Shown piece by piece: positions 1-11,352 of a DNA stretch of 64,000 nt. Position 1 is the first letter of the stretch, and every line of letters begins with the position of its first letter. Source of the DNA: Hsuehochloa calcarea (lineage: Eukaryota; Streptophyta; Magnoliopsida; Poales; Poaceae); assembly GCA_036346395.1 (NCBI GenBank), contig CM070594.1, forward strand, positions 53,925,519-53,989,518. The letters are read 5' to 3'. Below the pieces are notes generated by a model. It saw nothing but the letters and a program-made list of their open reading frames with translations. It made no database searches and had not been told where the DNA came from. Position numbers and translations under genes: made by a program.

Positions 1-412
1 TGATCTTAGGTCTAAGAATTATACATCATCATTGCTTGAGACCAACTAATGACACATAGAATAATAACAATCTCAATAGTATCTCAAAGCGGGTCTATCT
101 AATCCTATGTTCTTTAACATGTGTTCACATTATTGATTCGATGTCCCTGTATCAATGATCGGCGAAACATGGTCATCAATCAATATATGTGTTGGTCCAT
201 AAGTCACTAGTGTTCCGACCAGTGATATCCGACCAGGGATACATTTAGAATGACATCATATAAGTTAAAAAGCTTCACCAACAAGTCATATACTTGTTGA
301 TCTATAGAACTGATGATTCATTCAAGGAACAAAATAATATTTATTTAATAACTCATAAACATAGACGTTATACAATCATCTCTTTGATTGCCTCTAGAGC
401 ATATCACCAACA
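1..412 (-). mobile_element. Angela-type copia LTR, 5'-terminal part, cut by window edge
   Basis: Read on the minus strand, an LTR begins with TGTTGGTGATATG at 412 and runs leftward off the window. Its order of blocks matches the LTRs at 42274-43896 and 61093-62552: CTCTAGAGGCAATCA, the ACTTGTTGGTG block, CCCTGGTCGGATATCACTGG and the ACCAACTAATG block. Sequence right of 412 does not encode RNase H, so this is either a 5' LTR of a minus-strand element or a solo LTR. It is more diverged than the two copies inside the window, hence an older insertion of the same family. Confidence 0.85.
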
Positions 413-531
413 TTATGGGCTGGTGGCCCACTACTCTCCCCAATCCATTAAAATTCTTAAATTCTCCACTATTAATTCTAGTTATTTTCCTTTTAATTCT
501 TTTAGTTACTCAATTGCTTAAACGGGGTATC
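413..531 (-). mobile_element. LTR fragment, chromovirus-like terminus
   Basis: The minus strand starts TGTGATACCCCG at 531. The adjoining AT-rich run resembles the right end of the solo LTR at 8909-10422, which reads TGTAATACCCCG on the minus strand. It is cut at 412/413 by the Angela-type LTR. Family assignment rests only on the terminus and local composition. Confidence 0.5.
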
Positions 532-1137
532 ACAAACGATGGGCGAATGGGCAACACTGGCATGAGTGCACACTGGCGAGGGCGAGCGGAGGTGGAAGAA
601 AGGTTCTAGCAAGCAGGGCCCACCTGCCAACAAGAGGAGAGAGAAAGAGAGAGTAGTTCTAGATTTTGAAAAGAAACGGCTGAGGGTTTTAGGGAATTTT
701 TAGATATAGAATTATAGCTCCAAAATTTATGAAAATTTTAGGGGAGCCTCCTGACATATTTTAGATTACGGTGTAATTTTTCTAGGATTTTGTTTGTTCT
801 AAAATTTTCATAAATTCTTGCAAATTTATGTTTGCGTGCATTTTTATTACTTGATTTGAGGAATGTTTTCAAAAAATATTTGAGAATATTTCCCTATTTT
901 ATTTAACTGTGTAATTACACCAAGTTTGGACTTTTAATTATCATCTTTTGTTCCAATTTATTTTAAATTATTTAATGAGTTTTATATTTCTAGAATTTGA
1001 TTCTTAATTTCCCAATTAGGCAAAAAGTCTTACATGAAAATCCATAAAATTGAATGTCGATAAAATTTATCAAAAGTTTTCAAAAGATTCACATATTCAC
1101 ACATTTTGATAATGAGCCCAATTCTCGGGATGTTACA
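532..1137 (-). mobile_element. Gypsy (chromovirus-like) LTR fragment
   Basis: The minus strand begins TGTAACATCCCGAG at 1137, the same kind of terminus as the G3 LTRs (TGTAACATCCC at 58716). The body is AT-rich with a GA-rich run near 632-652, and the opposite end is lost at the junction near 531. No coding sequence is seen. It is probably the older LTR into which, or beside which, the 413-531 LTR fragment was placed. Confidence 0.55.
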
Positions 1138-2077
1138 TAATAGCTTACGACCACTATATGTGTGTGATCTCCCTCATTGTTAATGTTGAGGGGTGCCTTT
1201 GAAGGTTGTATAAGAGTCATTACTATCTATAATATTGTAGATTAATTAATTAAGGCTTATTATATCATCGTCAATAGCGAATCCACCGGGTCACTCGTAC
1301 GCCACTCCAAACTTGTAATATCGGTACTTATGAATTAACAAACATAAAAGTGCTACTCTCTGTGGACACCAAAGAGTGACGTTATAGAATATGTACAGTC
1401 AAATCCTATAAATTTCAACCAAAGATATTGTTTAAAACATTTGATTTGGATATATAGAAATGATACGAGTGAATTTGTCGTAAAAAAATAATTTCATAAT
1501 ATTGTACCTTTACAACTTTTTTCAAATATAAAATAAAATAAAATAATTTATTGATAAAAAAGCATCACATTGACTTTGAAAAGTAAAAAAAAAAAATCAC
1601 TCCAAAGCACAATCTTGCGAGCCGTTATGATATCGATGATTTTCGTGGTCAGGAGTTACAACGCATTCTGTTTTGCCAGCTCGAAATCCGTGTCCACACC
1701 ACGGGAGCACGAAAGGGGGGAAAAACAAAAGGTTCGAAACACACCATGCGCATGCATTTGCTCGGCTCGACCGAGTGGAGTCGAGTAGATCTAGTCTCTC
1801 GTCACGTCACCACCTGCCGCACCAAAGCAGAGCAGCGCGCGCGAGCCCAGCCACGACCCGAGCCCCCAGCCCAGTGGTCGGTCGGCCCCACGCGCAAATC
1901 CACCTCGACGACGACGCCAATCCACCGGGCGGCCACCAGGTCACTTCTTCTCAGTTTCTTTTGTTCCTCGTACTCGCCAACACCACACACCTCGGTCCAT
2001 CGCCACCCGTCGTGGGTGTCCCTCCCGCCACTCAGCGATCGCACGCGTTTCCGCCAAGCAACTCACGCCCACTCCAC
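1138..2077. other. Intergenic region and distal promoter of the PADRE gene
   Basis: No credible coding sequence. 1380-1590 is AT-rich and looks like a degraded MITE, but no terminal inverted repeats could be delimited. From about 1730 the composition switches to GC/CpG-rich, as expected near a grass gene start. Tandem ACGT cores (GTCACGTCAC at 1801-1810) are potential bZIP-type sites, by inference only. Several overlapping ORFs here are composition artefacts. Confidence 0.5.
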
Positions 2078-2085
2078 CTATATAT
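2078..2085 (+). promoter_or_regulatory. Probable TATA box
   Basis: CTATATAT stands alone in otherwise GC-rich DNA about 170 bp before the ATG at 2253. That would put transcription start near 2110 and give a 5' leader of roughly 140 nt. Confidence 0.65.
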
Positions 2086-2252
2086 CGCGCGCGCGACCAC
2101 GCTGCCCAGCGGAAGCAAAACACAACCTCACTCACACCACTCCCCCAAAAAATACCAACGTACGACTCCTCCCTATCTCACTCTTCAGCTAGCTTAATTA
2201 GCGTACGTCGCGGCTCGCGTGGTCGTCGACTCGGTCGATCTCTTCGATCTGC

Positions 2253-2819
2253 ATGGGGAACTTCGCCTCGTGCACGCTGGCCAGGATCCCCGGGTCCGCG
2301 AGGGGAGCCAGGGTGGTGCTGCCGGACGGCGGGGTGAGGCTGGTCAGGCTGCCGGCGAAGGCGGCGGAGATGATGCTCGAGGCGCCGGGACACTTCCTCG
2401 CAGAAGCGCGCGCGCTGCAGGCGGGGCGCCGGATCGCGGCGCTCGGGGCGGACGAGGACCTCGAGCTCGGGGGCGTCTACGCCGCGCTCCCCATGAAGCG
2501 GATCGGCGCTCCCGCCGCACCCGCCGACGTGGCGCGCCTCGCGACCGCGGTCGCCAGGGAGGCTCAGGCGCGGAGGCCCGCCTCGGCCAAGGTGGCGGCC
2601 GTCGTCGTCGCGCCGCCCGAGCTGGTGGCGGCCGGGGATTCCGTTGCGGCGGAGGAGGACACACCTATCAGGGCGCCGCGGTTGGATGAGATGGCCGTCG
2701 ACGACGCGGCGGCCGCGGCGGAGATCGGGGAGCTCATGCAACGGATAAGCGACGGCCGCCGGTCGAGGCGTCCGACGTTGGAGACCATACAGGAGGAGAG
2801 CCTGCCCTTGCCGGTTTAA
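2253..2819 (+). CDS. PADRE (DUF4228) domain protein
   Basis: 188-residue single-exon protein. The start at 2253 is chosen because the N-terminus MGNFASC carries Gly2, an N-myristoylation-type signal, followed by Cys7, a possible palmitoylation site; both are typical of this family and suggest membrane attachment. The DUF4228/PADRE core follows at about residues 18-95, including the VVLPDGGVRLV and ALPMKRIG segments. An Ala/Arg-rich disordered middle leads to the conserved C-terminal block RRPTLETIQEE (about 172-182). PADRE genes are plant-specific and often respond to pathogen or abiotic stress; biochemical function is not known. The frame is open throughout with strong GC bias, a TATA box upstream and no TE disruption, so I consider it intact and probably expressed. 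A minus-strand ORF over the same bases is a GC-driven shadow. Confidence 0.9.
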   Translation: MGNFASCTLARIPGSARGARVVLPDGGVRLVRLPAKAAEMMLEAPGHFLAEARALQAGRRIAALGADEDLELGGVYAALPMKRIGAPAAPADVARLATAVAREAQARRPASAKVAAVVVAPPELVAAGDSVAAEEDTPIRAPRLDEMAVDDAAAAAEIGELMQRISDGRRSRRPTLETIQEESLPLPV

Positions 2820-2862
2820 TTGAATAAGACCGGCCCGAGTAGGACCCAGGATTCATTTTCTG

Positions 2863-2886
2863 CTACGCCTACGCCTACGCCTACGC
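2863..2886 (+). repeat. (CTACGC)4 microsatellite in the 3' UTR
   Basis: Four perfect hexamer copies lie 43 bp after the PADRE stop codon, in the presumed 3' UTR. A T-rich stretch follows at about 2955-3025, where polyadenylation may occur, but I see no clean AATAAA. Confidence 0.8.
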
Positions 2887-4875
2887 GGCAGCAAGATGCT
2901 AATACTACAAGTCAAGGCCGCGTAGCAAACTGAGAGATTGCAAAGGCATTCTCTCGTAATCTTTTCCTTCTTTTTTACCTGATGTAAAACATTACTTTGT
3001 TTCCTTCTGCCTCTTTTTTCATGTATTTTTGAGCGATGAAAGGGGAATGGAACAAAAGGATGGTGGAAAAGCGATTAATGAATCAAGGAAATCGAACAAT
3101 CCACATACATGGATCACTGCCTCAATAATACTTTTATTTTCTCTTTTCATGTGAAATAGCTACTTTGAAAGTATCTTTTACTGCAACTATCAGCAACAAA
3201 TCTTAGATTCCACACAAACAGCAGCCAACATAGACGGATCCTTATTTGGGTAAACGATTTATATGTATATAAGTTTGTGAGCATTTCTTTCCATCCTTTC
3301 AAAAAGAAAACTTGCGTATGCCCTTTTTTAAGGCAAGTTACTGTATGTTCAAATAGTTTCTCACGGATAATTTGGCAACTCGTTGAACACAAAATGCGTC
3401 TTCAGGCAAGGAAGCAGTCCCTTGAACAATTAGCGTGCAATCTATCGGAATCGACAAGTGGCATGCTTAAGTCAGAAGACATCTAGTGTAGTAAACAAGA
3501 AGTAGGGTCCTTTTCCCTTAAAAAAAACAACTACTACCACCGCAACAATAATAACAACAACAACAAGTAGGTTCTCGAGTACAAGAGGTAAATCATCGAA
3601 CATCATGAAGCACAGGTACCCACTGGAGTATGGCATACGCATGATGTGCTCAAGAGAGAGGATATGAACCACTTAATTGTGCTCATCAGATCGAACAGGT
3701 CTATATACAATAATGATTTGTATCGTTTTTTCCCTGAATAACCAATTAAAGTAGCTGATCTGTTCTGGAAACTAAATGGCTGCTTCTTTCAGGAAAATAG
3801 TGCGGAAATGAAGTGTTCTTGGGCGTTCTGGTGTACAGCCGGCAGTTTAAAAAGGCACAAATCATGAAAATAAATAAGCACAGTGTAAAAGTCAAGCCCA
3901 AAAACAAATGTCTCGCTCCATTTATTTATGTCAGCAAACGTTGCTTCCAAGCTTTCTCAAACGACGACAGCAAAGGCACGTACGATATCTACACGGCAGC
4001 TAACAAAATGTTGTACTCACTGATCGATCCATCCATCCATCCATCATATCTTATAGTGCATCAACCATGAAACAAAGTGAGTAAATTATTAAGCTGTTGC
4101 TTCCCAATTTCCCCCAGCTTTGCCCCAAGTCTTCAGAAGAAAGCAAAGCGGCAGAACGCGAAAGGCAGATTGATGAATACACTAGGCAACAACAAAATTA
4201 AAGCTAATGCAAAGATGCTTTGGAATAATATCATGGCACACCCACCTCACCTCACTAGTGCTGTGTGCTTAGACTAGACAGTGCTCCGGACCAGCGCAGC
4301 CACATTGCCCTCCACTATCTTAATTATGCAGCGTCAAGCGAGACCGGATATCAAATCATATGGCATGCGAATGATGGCATGAGTTTTATCATTAGATGTA
4401 CTATAAATAGTTAACCTTCAAAAATTTATCAGTTTACATAAAAAGATCTTTGATGATAATTTTACTCAAATCTAAGCAAAGATCACTTTATGAAATCAAA
4501 GACTAATACCACAATGATACAAGTCATTTCTTTGATAAAATACAGCACTGGATTTCATTGATAGAAGAGGGAACTCACAAGGTTTCAACCGTCTACAATT
4601 GAACAGAGCAAAAAATGATGAAATTGTCTATCCCAAAGGATGAGGAATTTACTCAAAATCAAACACCGTTTATTATACCTTGTTAGCACTTGCATTCATT
4701 GAGCCTCAGCATTTCTATGCATACTGCCCCTACATCAAGTTCAACTACAGTGACACAACCCATGTATATACACCATTACAGAAATGAAAGGACTATTTTC
4801 CACAGTTGTAACCTAACTAATGAAGTTGCAGATGCATCGATCGATGCGAGAATATGAGACAAAAGATGGTTGCAC
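2887..4875. other. 3' UTR remainder and intergenic DNA
   Basis: After the 3' UTR I find no gene. The stretch holds simple sequence (AAC/ACC-rich run at about 3526-3570) and AT-rich unique-looking DNA. It lies just past the last recognisable PIP5K exon, and I looked for the remaining kinase exons without finding them. Confidence 0.5.
4027..4042 (+). repeat. (ATCC)4 microsatellite
   Basis: Four perfect ATCC units followed by a partial unit, in intergenic DNA. Confidence 0.8.
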
Positions 4876-6830
4876 CTTCGGAACTCTTGAAACCACTACT
4901 TCAATCTAAATATGAAGTTCAGATCGAGGTCTTTCATGGTAGTATACTAATCAATCTCAGTGTGTGGCTTGTCAGTTGTACGGCCAAGAGATGAGCCATT
5001 TAGATCAAAACGTCTATGGATAGAATAATCAGAGCGGAATAGATTTCCCATTATGGCAAAACGAACCTGAGTAGTAATACAGCAGTAAACAGTCAGAGCA
5101 CACATTTTGAACATTGGCAAAAATGTATATAACAAAGGTAGTGCTAAGGATGGAGAAGAAATATACAGTCAAATTCATCTCTAACCTTCTTATGATTTGC
5201 CCTGGCTAACTTGACACAATGTAGACCAAACAATTTGGTAATTAGAGTATTCTCAAATGCGTGGACATGATTGTAGTAAGCTGGAAGCCTCTTCGAAGCA
5301 TCTGTAATGTAAACGTGTTTCTTGCATTCAGAATAAAACTTCTGGCTTTATTTATGAAGCTTGGAAAGTCTAGAGATAGAAGGAACCACAAAGGACAAAC
5401 ATTTACTTCTGATTTCTTCATTGTCTTTATCAAGTACCGATTATCATTTGTTAGGTAAAAGAAGATTCCACTCTTACCAGGAGATGAGAGCTCCCGGAGA
5501 GCCTCACTTCCGCAAATGGATAACATATAGTCAGCAGCATCCACCTTGAACAGCCTGCGCAGTGTCCTGCAATTCAGTTCAGAACAAATGATACGTCGAT
5601 CAGCATAATGACACCAGAGTAAGGGTACAACATATATCTTTATCATGGGAGTGATGAACAACTGGAACACCTACGGGCAGTAATCTTTCCATCTGAAGTC
5701 ACGAGAATTGTAAGGGGGGGCTTTGAGCCTTCAAGAGGAACTTTGTCCATACCTTTTCTTTTGGGTTGAAAGTCGACAATTTTAGATCAAGTGTAATTGG
5801 ACCTTGCTTGTCGACTGCATGCCTATGTCAACACACTATTGGTAAGGCAGAGATGAATTTAACTGTGGAGAAAAAAATGAAAGAAAAATGGCTAATATGC
5901 TTGTAAGGAGTTCAGTAACAATTTGAGTCATCAATAAAATGCTGTGAGTTGGTGAAAAATTCACACAGAAGGGTGAAGCATCTACCTTGTAATCAAAATC
6001 AGATTGGCCAACTCACAAAAAAAATACTTTTTAACCATTACTTACATCACCCAAAGCAAACTCTTTGATGATTCACATGTTAATATATCCTAATTCAAAC
6101 TTGTACATCGACAAAGGTACCAAAGCCAATGCGAATTTCTTCGGTGTTACGCGTTACATGGTGCCAAAGTAGTAACATGGTCAAATCCCACAATTGAGCA
6201 ACCAAAATGTTCATAATTCACACCCGTCATTGAAGGCAAACGAAAGCACGCACCTGATCCCTAGCTGCAAGTTGAGCATAAGTAAGTAGTTCTTGTGCCC
6301 CTTGGCGATGGTCTCCCCCTACCGTTTCACCTCCCGCGGCGGCACCCATTTGGCTATGTGCGCGCACAACACGGCACTCTCCTCATTGCCGTCGTTATGC
6401 CTTGGCCTCCGTGCGCCCACCACCTCATCTGCCAAGGCGGCTCCGCCCACAATGTCGCACGTGATGTCCCCGTCCGAGTCCCAAATGCAAATCTTGTCAT
6501 ACTTCCGGTCGCCGCTGAAGCTATTGCTCAGCCCGGACGCCAAGCTCGCCTGCCCATTGGCCGTCCTGTTCCCCGAATAATTCAGCGACTTTTGCAGCGA
6601 CGCTGACTCAATGCTTCCGCGTATGAAGCCCCGCAAGTCCCTCGCGAACACGTCACGGGGATCACGCGCCGTCGGTGACGACACCGTCGGAGACGGGTAG
6701 TACACGCCCTTCTACTAGACAATGCCGGTGGGGCTGTCGTGCGTCCAGTAGCCGACGTAGACGCTGCCGTCGCCCCAGAGGAAGGTGCCCTGACCGCGCG
6801 GGCAGCCGTCCTCCCAACCAAAGTTGGCGG
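4876..6830 (-). pseudogene. MORN-type phosphatidylinositol 4-phosphate 5-kinase, truncated relic
   Basis: Five exon-like blocks in gene order on the minus strand. Exon 1 (about 6830-6254) has a MORN-like unit (RGQGTFLWGDGSVYVG), the plant PIP5K linker and ends with GETIAKGHKNY, followed by a GT donor. Exon 2 is 5822-5663. Exon 3 (5566-5401) encodes LFKVDAADYMLSICG and LSSPGKSG, the start of the lipid-kinase domain. Exon 4 is 5301-5186. Exon 5 (5066-4876) includes IMGNLF and GSSLGRTTDKP. Blocks are flanked by AG/GT dinucleotides, so this is a duplicated, not processed, copy. Damage: tandem TAG codons at 6717-6712, TAG at 6321-6319, frameshifts in exons 2 and 4, and TAG at 4948-4946 and 4898-4896. 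The rest of the kinase domain, including the activation loop, and most MORN repeats are missing. Family assignment is firm from the kinase-domain text; loss of function is inferred. Confidence 0.88.
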
Positions 6831-6831
6831 C

Positions 6832-7288
6832 GACCGGGGAGAGGAGGGCGGAGCGGTTTGGCGTGGGGTGGGAGATAGACCTCTAGTTGGGGGAATCGGG
6901 CCTGTTGGTGATGACGGGGGAGCTTGTCGGCTGGCCAACCTATGGGGGAGGAGACTACCATATAAGAAGCCGACGACGAAGTGAGACGGGCCGCATGAGA
7001 AGACAAGATGATAACCTCCGTGAGCCGTCGGTGCTAGGGGAGGTGACAAGAAGGAAAGCGAGGACGGAACGGTGTCCTCACACAATGGACATCAGGCGGT
7101 ACATCGTAACGGAGAAGCAGGGGGAAGAGGCGGGGGCGGTCCTGTGTGGATTCGATGGCACTTGAAGGAGGTAGGGGTGAAGCGGAGCGGCACTGGCACC
7201 GAGAGGAGGGCGGGCGCCGGCCACAGCGGCTCTGGGAGTTGACGGTGACCGGGGAGAGGAGGGCGGAGCGGTTTGGTGTGGGGTGGGA
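6832..7288 (+). repeat. 42-bp direct duplication flanking GC-rich DNA
   Basis: 6832-6873 and 7247-7288 are the same 42-bp G-rich sequence with one C/T difference, starting GACCGGGGAGAGGAGGG. Copy one abuts the recognisable 5' end of the PIP5K relic. The 370 bp between them is GC-rich with no convincing gene, so the upstream MORN exon appears to have been rearranged here. Confidence 0.7.
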
Positions 7289-8903
7289 GGGGAAGAGAAG
7301 CGAGGCGGCGATTTGGCATGGGATTGAGAGGGGTAAACTCAGAATTATAGTAGTTAAGATTATATGTTCATAATAATATATTGATTTCTATTTAAAATCA
7401 ACAAAACATCTTATTTATCACTATTATAATAAAGGTGTTACTATAAAAGCATGATTAATCACAAGATAAATTATATAATTTACAATTCATCTTTTTTTAG
7501 GGATACAATTCATCTATCTGATGCATATAGTTTATGTTATTGTACAATATCGTAAACTAGTGAATTGTAATTAATAAAAAAAATATTTTTCATATAAATG
7601 GGAAAAGACGGTCGGTTAATCGAGAAAACGGTAGACTAATCAAGAAAACAACCAACTAAACGTTCGAGGCTGCTAAATGCTCTCCGCATATACGTACATG
7701 TCGCCAATGATTCATCGGATGATAAGGCGGTTTTTCACAGAAAATGCTAAGTACTAGTGCAAGAACCCAATTTTTGCAACTTTTATCTTAAATAATGTTT
7801 TTTTTCTAAACTTAATTAAAGCTTAAAGTGATTTTTCCTTAAGTTCAGAATATTTAAATATACACACCTGAATTTTAATTCAATCTTAAAATATTATTAT
7901 GGTATTTTTATCGCCTTATTTGGATTTCTTGCCATTTTCTAAAAAATAATATTTAAATCAAAAACATCCTCGTGGGCAGCATCTGCCCGCGGGCCACGTC
8001 TCTCTCCCTCCTGCTGGGCCAAATATCCTGCGTTGGGCATCGACGAGGAATGAACTCTCAGGACAAAACCAAGGTAGCCCAATCCGAAATACTCGGGTAC
8101 CAGACTGGGTCAACTAATGTCGTTCGGCTGAATGTGCTGAGTTGGCGTGAGTGCAAGTAGAGCCCGGAAGAGGTTGAAGAATGCAAGTTATATCTGAACT
8201 CTGAATCTAATCCTTCCTCCTTAATCTATTCCCCAATTCTCTTCTTCTTGCTCCCTAGTAGTATGACCTCTTTTCCTCAGATTTCCCTTCCCAATTCCTA
8301 AATTCTCCCTCTGGTTCATAACAACAGCTTGAAAAGTAGTCTCATGGGTAAATGGCTGTTTAGGCAGCAGATATATAGTACTGTTCAAGGTGGCCGGTGT
8401 CGGGACAAAAAGTGAACCCTCCTCGCCATCCCAAATTCTAGGTTTGTGATGCATCACGCAGATTCTGTGTACATTATTTCCTTTTTGATCTCCAGTTCTT
8501 CTACAAGCAAATTGCTCTCGATTGCTAACATTACTGTGTCACTCGCACATGATATGTGCAGTACGCTTTGGTTCACGTGTGCGCGCGTTATCCTATGGAT
8601 TTGGACCGTTGGATCCAAGATCAACGATCCAAGTTCGTCCACGTCGTTTTAATTTCGAATTTTCCCGAAAGGATTAATTGTTAACTGAAAAATGTAATTA
8701 ACTTGTAAATGTATAACTTTTTTATTTTAATTCCTTTTCGGTTGGTTCAAATTTTGTTAGTTATGTTTTTAACTAAACTTTAATCTAAAAATGTTTCTAA
8801 CCTCATACCACATATACATAGAGAAATCATAGCATGGGGTACATGATGGAAGAACCGGCATATGCTGAGCCGCAGCACCCTTTATCACCATGTCCTCCGC
8901 TCC
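7289..8903. other. Intergenic DNA, no gene seen
   Basis: Mostly AT-rich (7330-7970 and 8650-8830) with a moderately GC-rich patch at 7970-8160. Short ORFs have no recognisable domain. No tRNA, rRNA or bounded transposon could be supported. Confidence 0.45.
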
Positions 8904-8908
8904 GCTCC

Positions 8909-10422
8909 TGTAACACCCCAGCCCAACATAAGCCTGGAATGCTACTAAAATAACAATATAACAAATACAAATTTAAGACACTACAATAAATTTCGGCAGA
9001 ACCTCCTTTCTATAACTAAGTTTACCGGAGATCCCAACAGATGCATATAAAATTATCACTAGTTCAACATCCAAAGTTCATCGAAGCATTCATAAATAAT
9101 CTACTCAGCTAAAGCATAAGCAAGCATAATTAAAATTTACCACTCTCATTATTACAAATAAATCAATGCATTCAAGTATAGCCAAAGTTAATCCTTAAGC
9201 AGTTTGCTTGTTATTAAGGTACGGTCTAAATGATGATTATCTTTTAAAGAATGTGTGGTAGTGAGTGCAACCAAAGCAACCCTACTCCCTCCCATGCATA
9301 TCGTCCGCAAACGAGGTACCTAAAAACACAACATCAGCAAGAGTGAGTCCAAGACTCAGCAAAGTACAAATAGTAAGACAATAACCAACGCAACTGTAAT
9401 TAACAACATCCATCCACAAAACCCAATAAGAAATATGTCTCATGCTTATGCGATGCAAACTGTTCAAATGCACTTTTATTTCTCTCTTTTGCATATACCG
9501 GTATTGCGGAGTGTGCATCCGTCGATGCACACCCATGCCTGTGCCTTCTAGCACGGAGACCTTAACCCATACTTCACGAGTATGGGGACCCAAAAGCCCA
9601 TCATAATCATGACGGGGACCTCAATCAATGCTTGGTCACCACATGACCATGCCTCCAATATGATATCATGATGCACATGATCAACACTTAAAACATCATG
9701 CATAAATGAAACTTACTCATACTACTAGCACTCGTGACCATTGACAACCATAACATTCAAGCATCCATGATTAACACAATATACTCATAATATAGTAATC
9801 AGGAACAAACGATCACGAACAATTTACCACTACTGTACTTGCCTGTTTCTTTCTTTCCCGCTACGGTACACGAAGAAGCAACCTTGGTACCTTTACTTCG
9901 GAACTTCACCTCCTACACAAGCATAACGGTAACAATAAAAACGCTGAAAGAGAACTCCGTTTACACCCCTTAACCCAGAAAAACGAACGCAACTTACCCA
10001 AATCTGATGAGAAACAGTGCTAAACAAAACCGATCTGCTGTCTCCACTTGGCCGGCCCTCCAACCGTCGTCGCCTCGCCTTCCTCCAATGGACGCAGACA
10101 GGACCTTCGCCGGGAGGGTGGTGGTCTTTGTGGAGGAGATGGTGGCACGGGGAGAAGGTGGTGGTGGCGCACGAGGAAAGGGGTAGGGGGTGGCGGCTCA
10201 AAGTGGGGGAGGAGGAGGGAGGGTGGGGAGTTTAGGGTTTGGGAGGTGGGAACCCCCCTTTTGGCCGGCCACCACATGGGCCCCTCCTGGGCTGCGGCCC
10301 AGACCCAAGTTGTCGAGGATTTACGAAAAACTCCTTCTCTTTTCAGGAATTTCTACTCATTTAATTGTCTTTTCTCCTCCCGGCTATTTTCTAATTACCC
10401 GATTCAATTCCGGGGTATTACA
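8909..10422. mobile_element. Solo LTR, gypsy/chromovirus-like, with TSD GCTCC
   Basis: Starts TGTAACACCCCAG at 8909 and ends GGGGTATTACA at 10422. It is flanked by perfect 5-bp duplications GCTCC (8904-8908 and 10423-10427), and the termini form a short inverted repeat. The 1514 bp has no gag or pol, and a GC-rich block (about 10040-10310) within AT-rich ends, a composition also seen in the G3 LTRs. One LTR bounded by a TSD is what unequal recombination between two LTRs leaves. ORFs inside are low-complexity and not convincing. Confidence 0.85.
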
Positions 10423-10427
10423 GCTCC

Positions 10428-11347
10428 GCTCCGGTATGCATGTGCCATACTTGCCGACTGTACATCGCCCATTTGCTGTCCATTTCCAATTGGTGTCGTC
10501 CGGCTCCTATGTAAAAAAAAAACTCTTTGTTGGATTCGTAACCACAGGATGATTGCCTCTTATATGATATCTCCGGTACAGTTCGGCGCTTGACCTTGTA
10601 GCCATCTCGAATGTCCACACTATTGTGAGTTTGTGACGGTAACCGGTGATGTGCGTTGAGGAAGGGTGTAGGGTTCTAGCTGTCCATCACCAGTAGCTAT
10701 CTCTCAAGTTTGACTGATTCGGCCATCTCACGAATAAAAAGTGTAAATTTGGATTTTTGGAGGATTTATTTGGTCCCCGCAGCTTTCAAAAGCTCTAACA
10801 TATCCGCCAGCTTTGAATTTGGTCTCAAATGAACATCATATCGAGTGCATCCCACGTTTAGGCACACTCATGTGCATCCTTTTCGGAAAACAATACAAAC
10901 TGCATGTTACGAAAAAAAACCGAAAAAATGGCGGTATTGACACAAAACCCATCTACCATGCCACAAAACTTCAAATCTAAATTCATCCTAAATAAAATCA
11001 ATATATGACATGAAAGTTCGATTGAAAACTAGTTTTCGATACTAGTTATCGATATTACTTACAAGTGACTTGAGCACAACCTAACGGGCAGTCGGGCTTC
11101 TTTTAGGGCGATGATGCCAACCAGGGCATCTCCTGGAGACCTTGACCACACAAGCCCAAATATTTTGACCAGGCGTACCAAACCCAACTGTGCGCCCCGG
11201 GCTGGGCTTGGTCGGATTTAATGCAATTATCAAAGGTTTTTTTTTATTCTATTTGGGATCACGGCGAGGGAATATATATACTCCTACTTTCCCAAAGGAA
11301 AGTCCTGCTGGAACGCGCGTGATTAAATCCTATCCATTCTGATCAAA
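10428..11347. other. Intergenic DNA, no gene seen
   Basis: Mixed-composition DNA between the solo LTR and the gypsy element G1. Homopolymer runs and short ORFs only; no domain, RNA gene or bounded repeat recognised. Confidence 0.45.
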
Positions 11348-11352
11348 AATAT

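Noticed and set aside
1673..2197. Long plus-strand ORF upstream of the PADRE gene
   Set aside because: Overlaps the TATA box and promoter, low complexity, no homologous motif.
2178..2741. 187-residue minus-strand ORF over the PADRE gene
   Set aside because: Arg/Pro-rich with no domain; a GC-bias shadow of the real gene on the plus strand.
2887..4875. Remaining PIP5K kinase exons left of 4876
   Set aside because: The expected next exon (the region following WFQEF) could not be found on the minus strand.
9893..10593. Overlapping ORFs in the 8909-10422 solo LTR
   Set aside because: Low-complexity GC-rich translation inside a TSD-bounded LTR; no domain.
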